From Chryseobacterium sp. SN22 (GTDB taxonomy: Bacteria; Bacteroidota; Bacteroidia; Flavobacteriales; Weeksellaceae): a stretch of 64,000 nucleotides of DNA. The notes below the pieces were generated by a model. It worked only from the letters and a program-made list of their open reading frames with translations. It was not told the origin of the DNA and did no database searches. Shown in pieces: positions 8,731 through 16,905 of this stretch; positions within the stretch are counted from its first letter, which is position 1; every line of letters starts with the position of its first letter. Location of the stretch: assembly GCF_008329705.1 (NCBI RefSeq), contig NZ_VTSX01000008.1, positions 1 to 64,000 on the forward strand, given 5' to 3'. Made by a program: the position numbers and the translations under genes.

Positions 8731-8743
8731 TCGCAGCAGCAAG

Positions 8744-9694
8744 GTGAATGAAGATGCCGTAAATATCATGTCCCAAAGCAAGAGAAGATTAACGAAACTT
8801 AAGCTTCTTGCGAATTTTTTTGAAAATGTCGATATCATTTCCATTTACATCAAGACGGATATTATCCACAATCTTTTTCAGGAAAACAAGGGGCTGGATT
8901 ACAGTAAACTGGAACTTTTTCACCTGCAGTTCACCGACAGCCTTATTGAGCTTTTAACAAAGATCAAAAGGCAGAAGGAAAATGATATGCTGGCAGTGAT
9001 CAACGAGATGGAGGTCAACAGTAAATACATCTCCGAATTTGAGGAAAAACGGGCAGACGGTTTTGAGACCGACCGGAAAATGTACAGCGGTATTTTTTCA
9101 AGTCACCTTAAAAACCTATACACCGATCTTACGGAAAATAAATTCCGCCTAAACTGGGACCATGTGCTGTATTTTTATAAAAAGTATGCCGCTGAGTTTT
9201 ACAGATCGGATGTTGATGAAGAACTGCTGAAATCGGGAAGCTTTCCGGCTTATCAGTATCAGGAATATCAGATTGAACGAAAACTGCTGGGACGGCTTAA
9301 TATTCAGAACTTTAAAGTCCGTTTTGTATGTGGCTATGCAATTTCCGGTAATGAATATGAGCTTTTCAAGATTTTTCAGTCTGAAGATTATTTTATTTTT
9401 GATGTGGAAAGCCGGAAAATGTATCTGGTAGATCCCAAAAAACTGGAAAAGCTGGATACTACGCCCAATGAATCAAACCAGGGGACCATCATTCATCAGC
9501 TTAAAAGAAAAAACGAGCAGCTGGAAGAAACGATGAACGAAAAGAAAAAAATACTGCCGGAGCAGGTGGTGAACGTGTTGAAAGATTATATCAGAAATCT
9601 GGAAAATACCGATATCATGAGCAAGATGTTCGACATCAATGAAGAAACCAATATTCTCCGAGCGATGCTGAATTTAAATTTAAATAACAATTAA
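8744..9694 (+). CDS. Uncharacterised protein of the Ter operon
   Basis: I do not recognise a domain. The protein is 316 residues from GTG 8744, or 308 from ATG 8768 (MSQSKRRLTK), and the second start looks more natural. It is mostly charged helix (residues about 1-110), followed by a more globular middle with aromatic residues (YFIFDVESRKMYLVDPKKLEKL near 220). A coiled-coil-like stretch follows (HQLKRKNEQLEETMNEKKKILPEQ), then a helical tail. There is no signal peptide or membrane helix. It sits 13 bases after telA and 56 bases before the second terD, so it is likely a cytoplasmic partner of TelA/TerD. That role rests only on position. Confidence 0.65.
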   Translation: MNEDAVNIMSQSKRRLTKLKLLANFFENVDIISIYIKTDIIHNLFQENKGLDYSKLELFHLQFTDSLIELLTKIKRQKENDMLAVINEMEVNSKYISEFEEKRADGFETDRKMYSGIFSSHLKNLYTDLTENKFRLNWDHVLYFYKKYAAEFYRSDVDEELLKSGSFPAYQYQEYQIERKLLGRLNIQNFKVRFVCGYAISGNEYELFKIFQSEDYFIFDVESRKMYLVDPKKLEKLDTTPNESNQGTIIHQLKRKNEQLEETMNEKKKILPEQVVNVLKDYIRNLENTDIMSKMFDINEETNILRAMLNLNLNNN

Positions 9695-9750
9695 AGCGAA
9701 GATCAGATGATGCTTTGCAAAAAACAAATTAACAAACTAAACATAAAAAG

Positions 9751-10362
9751 ATGGCTATTAACTTACAAAAAGGTCAGAGAATAAACCTTACCAAGGAAAA
9801 CGGGACCACGCTTTCACAGGCTTGTGTGGGAATCAACTGGGGGGCAATCGAGAAAAAAGGATTTTTCGGCGGCGTTACCAGAGAGGCGGTGGACCTGGAC
9901 GGAAGCTGTATTTTATATGATACTAACAAAAACGCTACTGAAATCATTTATTTCGGGAACCTGAAGTCTAAAAACGGAGCGGTAAGACACAGCGGGGACG
10001 ACTTAACCGGTGACGTAAACGGAAATGACGGACTGGATAATGAAGTGATTACTGTAGATTTCAGTAATTTGGATTCTAATGTAGAACATGTGGCATTGGT
10101 GCTGAACAGCTACAAAGGCCAGGATTTCGGTACCATTCCTTTTGCTTCCATCAGGATTTATGAAGGTACGCCAACCAACGTAAGGGAAGTTTTCGCGAAA
10201 TATGATATTGCAAACGACGCTTCTTTCAAAGGCCATGTCGCCATGGTAATGGGTGTTTTCTACAAAAGAAACGGAGAATGGAAATTCAACGCAATCGGAG
10301 ATCCGACAGCCGACCGAAAACTGCAGGAAACGATAGAAACGGTAAAGCAGAAATATTTGTAG
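9751..10362 (+). CDS. Second TerD family protein
   Basis: TerD-family protein of 203 residues, closer in layout to TerZ-type members. It has the same MAINLQKGQR start as the gene at 6997, an inserted loop (IEKKGFFGGV, about 32-42), and the calcium-site residues DLDGS at 48-52 and HSGDDLTGDVNGNDG at 80-94. The tail KLQETIETVKQKYL is helical. It is the sixth gene of the Ter cluster. A weak promoter-like GATGCTTTG lies upstream, so it could also be expressed separately. The two TerD proteins probably work together with TerC at the membrane, as in other Ter systems. Confidence 0.92.
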   Translation: MAINLQKGQRINLTKENGTTLSQACVGINWGAIEKKGFFGGVTREAVDLDGSCILYDTNKNATEIIYFGNLKSKNGAVRHSGDDLTGDVNGNDGLDNEVITVDFSNLDSNVEHVALVLNSYKGQDFGTIPFASIRIYEGTPTNVREVFAKYDIANDASFKGHVAMVMGVFYKRNGEWKFNAIGDPTADRKLQETIETVKQKYL

Positions 10363-10488
10363 AAGAAAATATAAGAATCAGCTTAGCTAAAACCTATGCT
10401 GAATCCATTGGCTTTAATATCATTTAAAATGGCAATATCTGTTTTCATGCAGCTATTGCTTTTATCATATAACAACATAGAGTAAAAA

Positions 10489-11529
10489 GTGGGACAAAAT
10501 ACTAGCATTTTGGATCTTCATCCCGGTCTGGTTTGGGGATTCGCGGTAACGGTGGTTATCATGTTGCTCCTTGACTTAGGGGTTTTCAACAAAAAAAGTC
10601 ATGAGGTTTCTTCTAAAGAAGCCACAATCTGGTCAGTTGTATGGATCTCGCTGTCCATGCTGTTTTCCGGTGTTGTTTACTGGGTATACAACTCAGATCT
10701 GGGACCCGGCAGCCATGAAGTGGCTGTAGAGAAATTCACGCAATACCAGGCAGCGTACTGGATTGAAAAAGCGCTTTCGGTGGACAACCTGTTCGTTTTT
10801 ATCCTGGTTTTCGGATTTTTTAAGGTTCCGAAATACCTGCATCACAAGGTGCTGTTCTGGGGGATTATCGGAGCATTGATCTTCAGGGCCGTTTTCATCT
10901 TTGCAGGCGTAGGCCTGATTAATCTTACCTATCTGCCGGAAATGAATATTTTCGGCCATCCGGTAAAAATAAATATTGTCATGGCTCTATTCGGGCTTTT
11001 TCTTGTCTATGCGGGAATCAAATCCTGGGGTGGCGGTGATGATGACGAAGATGAAGACTACAGCAATACTGCAGGAGCCCGGCTCATCAAAAGATTCTGG
11101 AAAGTTTCCGATAACTATGTCGGCGATAAATTCTTTACCATTCAGAACGGGGTGAAAATGGCCACACCGCTATTGGTGGTCGTAGCCGTTATCGAATTTA
11201 CCGATGTGCTTTTCGCGGTAGATTCCATTCCGGCGATCTTTGCTATTTCCAATGATCCGTTTATCCTGTATACCTCGAATATTTTCGCGATTCTGGGATT
11301 AAGGTCTTTGTATTTCCTGCTGGCCAATTTCATCCATATGTTCAGCAAGCTGCCTTATGGTCTGGCCGTTATTCTGACGTTCATCGGGATAAAAATGCTG
11401 ATTGCTCCGTGGATCCATATTCCCTCGCCGGTATCCTTGGGAATCGTAGGCGGGGTTCTGGTGATCTCGGTTATTCTGTCACTCATCTTTCCCGATAAAA
11501 AGGAAGAAAAAGAAAAACTCGAAGACTAA
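10489..11529 (+). CDS. TerC family membrane protein
   Basis: Integral membrane protein of 346 residues with about nine hydrophobic helices, matching the TerC/Alx family. Members export manganese or help metal loading at the membrane. Conserved acidic residues lie inside helices: DLGVF near 29, EKALSVDNLFVF at 93-104, and EFTDVLFAVDSIPAI at 236-250. A run of acidic residues (184-190, DDDEDED) sits on the loop between the two halves and may bind cations. The start is GTG 10489 (MGQNTSIL); the next ATG, at 10561, would cut the first helix. It is the last gene of the Ter cluster, 126 bases from the second terD, and a strong terminator follows. Confidence 0.9.
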   Translation: MGQNTSILDLHPGLVWGFAVTVVIMLLLDLGVFNKKSHEVSSKEATIWSVVWISLSMLFSGVVYWVYNSDLGPGSHEVAVEKFTQYQAAYWIEKALSVDNLFVFILVFGFFKVPKYLHHKVLFWGIIGALIFRAVFIFAGVGLINLTYLPEMNIFGHPVKINIVMALFGLFLVYAGIKSWGGGDDDEDEDYSNTAGARLIKRFWKVSDNYVGDKFFTIQNGVKMATPLLVVVAVIEFTDVLFAVDSIPAIFAISNDPFILYTSNIFAILGLRSLYFLLANFIHMFSKLPYGLAVILTFIGIKMLIAPWIHIPSPVSLGIVGGVLVISVILSLIFPDKKEEKEKLED

Positions 11530-11548
11530 TTTATTTGATCGATAAAAC

Positions 11549-11578
11549 AAAAAGGCTTTACTCTGCGTAAAGCCTTTT
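11549..11578 (+). terminator. Terminator of the Ter cluster
   Basis: AAAGGCTTTAC and GTAAAGCCTTT form an 11-bp stem with a 5-base loop, followed by T residues. It lies 20 bases past the terC stop. Confidence 0.85.
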
Positions 11579-11853
11579 CGTTTTAAAAAATAAATAGTGA
11601 ATTGTCAATTCCTGTGGGTGAATCCGCTGCGCTTGTCAATTTTAATCTGTGCTTCTGACGGTTGTTGGGATGTGCTAAGACGAAAGGGAATTGCACAATC
11701 ATTCCGCTAATACTAATATTTGAATATTTATGCTTTACAAAATCAACAGTTTTCAATTTTATCAGAGATAAAATCCCTGCGTCTTAAAACATTCCGTATT
11801 TCAAAAGATTTTGCCTGAGCGTTTTTCCAACATGACTGTAGGTAAATTCACCC

Positions 11854-11889
11854 TGACTATTCACTTGCGAAGCAAAATTCACTATTTAC
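11854..11889 (-). repeat. 36-base intergenic repeat, copy 1
   Basis: On the minus strand this 36-base segment matches 30 of 36 bases of the plus-strand segment 23862-23897 (core AATTTTGCTTC-CAAGT). It overlaps the stop codon of the catalase-fold gene. The gap 11579-11885 holds no gene; beyond this repeat I see only AT-rich sequence and a related GTGAATTGTCAATT piece near 11598. Confidence 0.6.
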
Positions 11890-12887
11890 TTGTTATACTT
11901 CAACAGCTTATTGATCTTCAATCTGGTCTGCATGGAAATTTTATAGGCGTCTTCTCTCAGTTTCTGTAATTTTCCGACCGGCTGGAAGAAGATCTTGCTC
12001 TCGAAGGGGTTGAACGAAAGCATTTCATTTTCGCAGGCATACGGATCCAGAAGACAGCCTTGATCAATTTTTATTTCTCCGATTTTAATAAAAGGGGAGT
12101 TTTTCCATTCCACATTAAGCTGGTTAATGGGCTGGTCCTTCAAGTTATAACAAAGCTGGATCATGATATCAGCCGTAAAATTTTCTGTGTTTAAATAACT
12201 TTCCAGGGCATCTTTTACTTTCAGCCGTCTTCCGAAATTTTTAGGGACGGATCGTGGCTTCAGCTTAATTTTCATCATGTAATCGCCCAGGCGGTATACG
12301 CCCACCGAATGATAGTCGAAAGAAAGGAAAAAATCATTCCGCTTTCTCCAGAGCTTGAAAATATTCTTTACAAATGAGCCCGTAAACGTGGATGGAATTA
12401 CCTTAATGATCTGCAGCATTAAAGAAAAGGAACTCCATTTCTTAATGAAAAAACGATTCACCGAAGTGAACAGTTTCAGAAAAGTACTTACGGCATTAAT
12501 AGGGAACAACGGAAAATTTACCAGTGGAAAATTTGCCATCAGTACGCCATTTTCGTCTTTTACTTTTACAGCAAAACCATAAGCCGGAATATCCTTTTTA
12601 CCTCTGATAATTTTCGGATGAGCATTAGAGAAACGGATGGTAAGATCGTATTTTTCTTTATCGAAAAAAGGCTGTAATTCTTCCGGAAGATCACGCTCAA
12701 TAATGAATACTCCTTTTGTTACGGCATAGGTTTTGGCGTGAGCGTTCCGGGTGGCATAATCAACATCACTCACAGAAGATGACTGTTCTACAAAATCAGC
12801 AATGCTTTTTTTGTTGATTTCGAGAAGTTCCTGTTCCTCATCAGTCAGCTTATCAAAACTCTTATTATATTTTAATGGACTCGGCAT
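11886..12887 (-). CDS. Catalase-fold heme protein
   Basis: Protein of 333 residues from the catalase superfamily, clearly shorter than a true catalase (about 480 or more). The distal-side histidine is in NAHAKTYAVTKGVF (His50), followed by LTIRFSNAHP and IPAYGFAVKV (84-108), which match the catalase core strands. The C-terminal REDAY (Arg311 to Tyr315) fits the RxxxY pattern of the proximal heme tyrosine. These suggest a heme-binding minimal catalase or hydroperoxide-handling enzyme, possibly on lipid hydroperoxides as in allene-oxide-synthase relatives. No signal peptide is seen, so it should be cytoplasmic. It stands alone between the Ter cluster and an FKBP gene. Substrate and activity are unproven. 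Confidence 0.75.
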   Translation of the reverse strand: MPSPLKYNKSFDKLTDEEQELLEINKKSIADFVEQSSSVSDVDYATRNAHAKTYAVTKGVFIIERDLPEELQPFFDKEKYDLTIRFSNAHPKIIRGKKDIPAYGFAVKVKDENGVLMANFPLVNFPLFPINAVSTFLKLFTSVNRFFIKKWSSFSLMLQIIKVIPSTFTGSFVKNIFKLWRKRNDFFLSFDYHSVGVYRLGDYMMKIKLKPRSVPKNFGRRLKVKDALESYLNTENFTADIMIQLCYNLKDQPINQLNVEWKNSPFIKIGEIKIDQGCLLDPYACENEMLSFNPFESKIFFQPVGKLQKLREDAYKISMQTRLKINKLLKYNK

Positions 12888-13091
12888 TTAGTTTTTAAGT
12901 CCAATTATAACGCCAACTTTCCGTAAACATGTTAATACAGTGTTAAACATATCTGAAATTTCCGAACTTAAGAATCGAACTTTGATTTTCAGACAGTTGG
13001 AATGCTAGGAATACAATTTTAAATAATCCTTATGATAATGGTACTGAGAAACTTCCATTCTTCAGCTTCCGTTAATCCCGCCTTAAAATCC

Positions 13092-13099
13092 TATCTTTG
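13092..13099 (+). promoter_or_regulatory. Promoter -7 element of the FKBP gene
   Basis: TATCTTTG lies 14 bases before the ATG at 13114. No exact TTG is seen at the upstream position. Confidence 0.45.
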
Positions 13100-13113
13100 T
13101 AAAAAATTTAATT

Positions 13114-13548
13114 ATGGGCGTAGCAGATATGTTATTCAAACGTAAAAAAGAGCAGGCAGAAAAGAACCTGAAAGACGGTCAGGAATATATGGCAGAATAC
13201 GGCAAGAAGGAAAGTGTTGTTGAACTGCCAAGCGGACTGCAGTATGAGATTATTACCGAAGGCGACGGGCCGAAACCTGGGCCTAGGTCAACGGTAAAAT
13301 GCCATTACCACGGAACAACCATTACCGGGAAAGTGTTTGACAGCTCCGTGAAAAGAGGAACGCCGGCTTCATTTCCTTTAAATAAAGTAATCAAAGGATG
13401 GACGGAAGCACTTCAGCTGATGCCGGTGGGCAGCAAGTGGAGACTGATTATTCCGCCGCACCTGGCGTATGGCGACCAGCAGATCAGTAAGGAAATCGGC
13501 CCGAATTCTACCCTTGTTTTTGAGGTGGAATTGCTTGATATCAAATAG
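13114..13548 (+). CDS. FKBP-type peptidyl-prolyl isomerase
   Basis: Peptidyl-prolyl cis-trans isomerase of 144 residues. A charged N-terminal helix (about 8-35) is followed by one FKBP domain (about 38-143). Family landmarks are LPSGLQYEIITEGDG, VKCHYHGTTITGKVFDSS, FPLNKVIKGWTEAL, KWRLIIPPHLAYGDQQ and the closing strand TLVFEVELLDIK. There is no signal peptide, so it is probably cytoplasmic, acting in folding or as a ribosome-linked chaperone. The N-terminal extension resembles that of FklB/Mip-type proteins but is much shorter. It is monocistronic: own promoter element upstream and a strong terminator downstream. Confidence 0.93.
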   Translation: MGVADMLFKRKKEQAEKNLKDGQEYMAEYGKKESVVELPSGLQYEIITEGDGPKPGPRSTVKCHYHGTTITGKVFDSSVKRGTPASFPLNKVIKGWTEALQLMPVGSKWRLIIPPHLAYGDQQISKEIGPNSTLVFEVELLDIK

Positions 13549-13566
13549 ATTATCTAAAGATAGCTT

Positions 13567-13599
13567 AAAAAATTTATCCGGGCTCCGGGTAAATTTTTT
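13567..13599 (+). terminator. Terminator of the FKBP gene
   Basis: A 15-bp stem, including one G-U pair, joins AAAAATTTATCCGG to CCGGGTAAATTTTT with a 3-base loop. It ends in T residues. Confidence 0.8.
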
Positions 13600-13729
13600 A
13601 TTTATGTATATTCGTAGCCGGCTTTAGCAGAAGAATTTCATTTAAACATAAGACCAAAGTCCGTTCTTTAAAGATGAAGGTAGCTGCTTCGGCACAGATG
13701 AATTCTTTGCTAAGTTAAAGAAATAAAAA

Positions 13730-14680
13730 ATGAAAAAACTGCTTTATTTTTTACCGGCAGTCTGCCTGTTGGCCTCCTGTGTTTCAAAGAAAAACCAGGC
13801 CATTAAGCAGAATATCCTTACGCTTAGGGACAGCTATTGCAAAGCCCCTTTTAAATACAATTACGGCAATAAATTACCCTCCTGTAATTCGGATTCCGTT
13901 ATAGCGGCCAATAAAGATCTCAAAGGGATTTTCTCTGATCAAAGCATCCTGATCCTCAATGCGCTGGATAACCTTGATGAAGTACATCAAATCATAAAAC
14001 TTAAAAAAGATTCTTCCCTACAGTCGCAGGTAAAAGTATTGCAGCTGAAAACCAGGATCAACAGCAAAATAACGATTGCACTGACGGAACTGGATGCCGT
14101 AGCTGCAGAATTCGATTGTGAAGGGGAGCGGGTGGCCCAGATCGGAAATTATGTGGATAACCTGAACGATTCCAGAAACAACAGGCTTATTCTTTACTCG
14201 ATTGTAACGGGAGCCGCCGCATCAATTGCCGGAGGAATCGTGAAAAGCGAAGCATGGAGCAGTGCGATCGACATCGGCGGAGGAGGCTTGGGAGCCGGCT
14301 TCGGACTGGCGACCCTTAATCCCAAAGGCCGGAAGGTAGAATTTATCCATCAGAGAAACCTGCTGAGAGATATCTGGAAAGAAAGACTCGAATCCCCGAA
14401 CTTCCCGCCGTTTATCTGGTACATGTATACCGAAAAAAGATTTTCGAACCGGGAAAAGCACTCTATTATTTCCAGTATGAAAGAACGTTGGCTGCATTAT
14501 CAGTTTGATGATGATAAGCAGGAGGCGGATCAGTCGGTGATTTTCAGCGATGGAGGCTTTTACCGGTCGCAGGATCTTCACAACCGTGCGGCTATGCTCA
14601 ATCAGATGCAGTCGGCTACAAGGACGATCAACCAGAATATCAATTACCTGCTGCTGGATCTGGATAAATTGATTTTATAA
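13730..14680 (+). CDS. Hypothetical lipoprotein
   Basis: I do not recognise the family. The 316-residue protein begins with a lipoprotein signal peptide (MKKLLYFLPAVCLLASC, lipidation at Cys17). It is then mostly helical with two further conserved-looking cysteine spots (SYCKAPFKY and LPSCNSDS). At about 153-190 a hydrophobic Gly/Ala-rich stretch (TGAAASIAGG, then IGGGGLGAGFG) could be a membrane-inserting hairpin, similar in feel to glycine-zipper segments. The C-terminal part is charged with several Trp and Tyr. It is likely anchored to the inner face of the outer membrane. The HTH gene starts 35 bases after its stop on the same strand, but no functional link is evident. Confidence 0.7.
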   Translation: MKKLLYFLPAVCLLASCVSKKNQAIKQNILTLRDSYCKAPFKYNYGNKLPSCNSDSVIAANKDLKGIFSDQSILILNALDNLDEVHQIIKLKKDSSLQSQVKVLQLKTRINSKITIALTELDAVAAEFDCEGERVAQIGNYVDNLNDSRNNRLILYSIVTGAAASIAGGIVKSEAWSSAIDIGGGGLGAGFGLATLNPKGRKVEFIHQRNLLRDIWKERLESPNFPPFIWYMYTEKRFSNREKHSIISSMKERWLHYQFDDDKQEADQSVIFSDGGFYRSQDLHNRAAMLNQMQSATRTINQNINYLLLDLDKLIL

Positions 14681-14715
14681 TCCTGAAATTGTAAATTTGT
14701 GTCAGCTTGATATTT

Positions 14716-15291
14716 ATGTCGGAATTAAAAAAAATAAGAGAACTGAGGAATCTTACTCAGGAAGAGGTGGCTGAAAGATCAGGGCTTTCCGTAAGAACTA
14801 TTCAACGGATCGAAGCCGGTGTGCAGCCTAAAGGATATACTTTAAAGACACTCGCTCTGAGCCTGGATGTTCCTGAAAGCGATTTGCGGATTCCTGAAAT
14901 ACAATTCCGGAAAGAGATTGAAGTTGAAGAAATTCCTGAAATGCCGGAAAAAGAAAAATCCGTTAATTTCACTTTGGTTAAGCTCATCAATCTTTCTTCA
15001 CTTCCTTTTGCGTGGTTTCCGGTAGCTAATGTGCTTCCGCCCTTATTGATCATGCTTTTTACAAAAGAGAAATCTCAGATCGTCAGACAGATCATTTCCC
15101 TTCAGATATTTTTAACAATTGTTTCTCCTGTTATTTTTATAATAACTGCGCTTTTCAAGCCGGGACATTCTGCTGTTTTAGCGGTTATGGTTATGCTGGT
15201 ATTGATAAATATGTACGTCATCCTGAGAAACGCTTACGAAATAGATCGAAAGGGGAAGCTTTATTATAAATTGAATTTCAGTATTTTATAA
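14716..15291 (+). CDS. HTH regulator with membrane tail (DUF4870-like)
   Basis: Protein of 191 residues with two parts. Residues 1-60 are an XRE-type helix-turn-helix (LRNLTQEEVAERSGLSVRTI, then RIEAG). After an acidic linker rich in Glu and Pro (about 62-85) come three hydrophobic helices (about 90-115, 125-148 and 150-170), resembling the DUF4870 membrane module. It would therefore be a membrane-tethered DNA-binding protein. ATG 14716 is chosen over the in-frame TTG at 14707 because the HTH starts directly after it (MSELKKIREL). The gene follows the lipoprotein closely; target genes are unknown. Confidence 0.8.
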   Translation: MSELKKIRELRNLTQEEVAERSGLSVRTIQRIEAGVQPKGYTLKTLALSLDVPESDLRIPEIQFRKEIEVEEIPEMPEKEKSVNFTLVKLINLSSLPFAWFPVANVLPPLLIMLFTKEKSQIVRQIISLQIFLTIVSPVIFIITALFKPGHSAVLAVMVMLVLINMYVILRNAYEIDRKGKLYYKLNFSIL

Positions 15292-15378
15292 ACATGTCGT
15301 GCTATTGTCGGGTTTTTGTCGTGCTTTGTTTTTGAGGGAGATTCAACAATTCCGAATCTTTGTCAAAAAATTTAAGCA

Positions 15379-16845
15379 ATGGCAAACAGATTCTTCCCAT
15401 ACGTGATGACTTTTTTATTTTTCTCGGTGAATACAGATGCTCAGAGCGATAAAAATTCAGACTTATTTTTAGAATTGAAAAAACAGGACAGTCTGTTTTT
15501 CGAAAGAGGTTTCAACAGCTGCGATATGGCATACCTTGAAAAGTTTATGGATAACGATCTGAAATTTTATCATGATAAAGGCGGCTTCCAGGATAAGAAA
15601 TTGTTTTTGGAAAGAACCCGCGAAAATATCTGTTCCGATCCTCTTAAAAAGCCGATCCGCAAAGTTGTTCCTGGGAGCCTTGAAGTTTTTCCTCTGTACA
15701 GCAATGGGGATCTGTATGGTGCAATACAGTCCGGAGAACATCAGTTTTACATGCGCGAACCTTATAAAAAAGATGTTTTAAGCGGCAGGGCAAAATTTAC
15801 AACAGTCTGGACGAAGAAAAACGGAAGCTGGATCATGAGCGATGTATTAAGTTATGATCACGGAGGTCCTAGCCATACTCTAATCGCAGATCCTGTTGAA
15901 CAGCTACTGAAAGACAACGATATTCCGACGTTAGGGTTAGGCGTTATCGAAAACGGAAAATTAACCCAGATAAAAGTGTATGGAACCCTTGACGGGAAAA
16001 CGACAGCCCCTTACAACAGTCTTTTTAATGTAGCTTCCCTTACCAAACCGGTAACTGCACTCACCGTTTTACGTCTGGTAAGCCTGGGAAAATGGAACCT
16101 TGACGAACCGCTGGACAAATACTGGACCGATCCCGATATTGTAAAAGATCCAAGACACAAAAAATTGACAACCAGAATAATTTTGAGCCATCAGACCGGT
16201 TTTCCGAACTGGAGATGGCAGAAGCCGGACCATCGGCTAAGCTTCGAGTTTGATCCCGGATCGAAATACCAGTATTCCGGCGAAGGCTATGAATATCTGC
16301 GCAAGGCTGTGGAAAATAAATTCCATAAAAACCTAGAAGAATTAGCGAAAGAAATGATTTTTCAGCCTGTAGGCATGTATGATACAAGCTATATCTGGAA
16401 TGAGAAAAAAGATGCGGAAAGAATCGTTACCGGTTATGACAATGACGGCAAACCTTATGATATCGTGAAAAATAACCGGCCGAACGCCGCGGATGATCTC
16501 ATTACCTCTATAGAAGATTACAGCCGGTTTCTGATCGCCGTGATGAATAACAGCCTGTTGTCAAAAGAAATATTTAAGGAAATGAAAACCGGACAGGTTA
16601 AAACAAAAAAAGACAAGTATTTCGGACTAGGCTTTGAAATATATGAGCTGGGAAACGGAGAAACAGCCCTTTCGCACGGTGGTACGGATAAAGGAGTAAA
16701 TACTCTGGTGGTCATGCTGCCGGAAACAAAGCAGGGGCTGGTAATTTTTACCAATGTGGATCACGGATACCAACTGTATGAACCGCTGATTGATCAGTAT
16801 CTGGGTGAAGCAGGAAAAAAAATGGTAAAAATAGAAACTGAATAA
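15379..16845 (+). CDS. Serine hydrolase with N-terminal SnoaL-like domain
   Basis: Exported protein of 488 residues with a signal peptide (cleavage near NTDAQ, about 22). Residues about 30-160 look like a SnoaL/DUF4440-type fold (RAKFTTVWTKKNGSWIMSDV is a typical last strand). Residues about 170-480 form a class C beta-lactamase / penicillin-binding-type serine hydrolase. The nucleophile motif SLTK is at 220-223, YSG at 299-301 takes the place of the usual YxN, and HGG near 433 replaces the KTG-like motif. It is more likely a D-amino-acid peptidase or esterase than an antibiotic-resistance enzyme. The fusion of the two domains is unusual. Its stop codon lies inside the perfect palindrome that precedes the Rrf2 gene. 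Confidence 0.85.
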   Translation: MANRFFPYVMTFLFFSVNTDAQSDKNSDLFLELKKQDSLFFERGFNSCDMAYLEKFMDNDLKFYHDKGGFQDKKLFLERTRENICSDPLKKPIRKVVPGSLEVFPLYSNGDLYGAIQSGEHQFYMREPYKKDVLSGRAKFTTVWTKKNGSWIMSDVLSYDHGGPSHTLIADPVEQLLKDNDIPTLGLGVIENGKLTQIKVYGTLDGKTTAPYNSLFNVASLTKPVTALTVLRLVSLGKWNLDEPLDKYWTDPDIVKDPRHKKLTTRIILSHQTGFPNWRWQKPDHRLSFEFDPGSKYQYSGEGYEYLRKAVENKFHKNLEELAKEMIFQPVGMYDTSYIWNEKKDAERIVTGYDNDGKPYDIVKNNRPNAADDLITSIEDYSRFLIAVMNNSLLSKEIFKEMKTGQVKTKKDKYFGLGFEIYELGNGETALSHGGTDKGVNTLVVMLPETKQGLVIFTNVDHGYQLYEPLIDQYLGEAGKKMVKIETE

Positions 16846-16881
16846 TTTTAATGTAATAAAATTTGTTACATTAAAATTATT
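16841..16881. promoter_or_regulatory. Palindromic operator before the Rrf2 gene
   Basis: A perfect 16-bp inverted repeat: AATAATTTTAATGTAA at 16841-16856 and its complement at 16866-16881, with a 9-base spacer. The right half lies exactly between a TTG (16863-16865) and TACCTTTG (16885-16892), so a bound protein would block the promoter. The core ATGTAA-N9-TTACA recurs before the NAD(P)-binding gene at 17331-17355. The same sequence could also act as an AT-rich terminator for the serine hydrolase gene. Confidence 0.65.
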
Positions 16882-16892
16882 GTTTACCTTTG
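16863..16892 (+). promoter_or_regulatory. Promoter of the Rrf2 regulator gene
   Basis: TTG at 16863-16865, a 19-base spacer, and TACCTTTG at 16885-16892. Transcription should start near 16899, seven bases before the ATG at 16906. Confidence 0.65.
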
Positions 16893-16905
16893 TCCTGTAA
16901 TTATC

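Noticed and set aside
15379..16845. Beta-lactamase resistance gene
   Set aside because: The motifs (SLTK, YSG, HGG) fit the wider serine hydrolase/PBP family; YxN and KTG typical of class C lactamases are not present.
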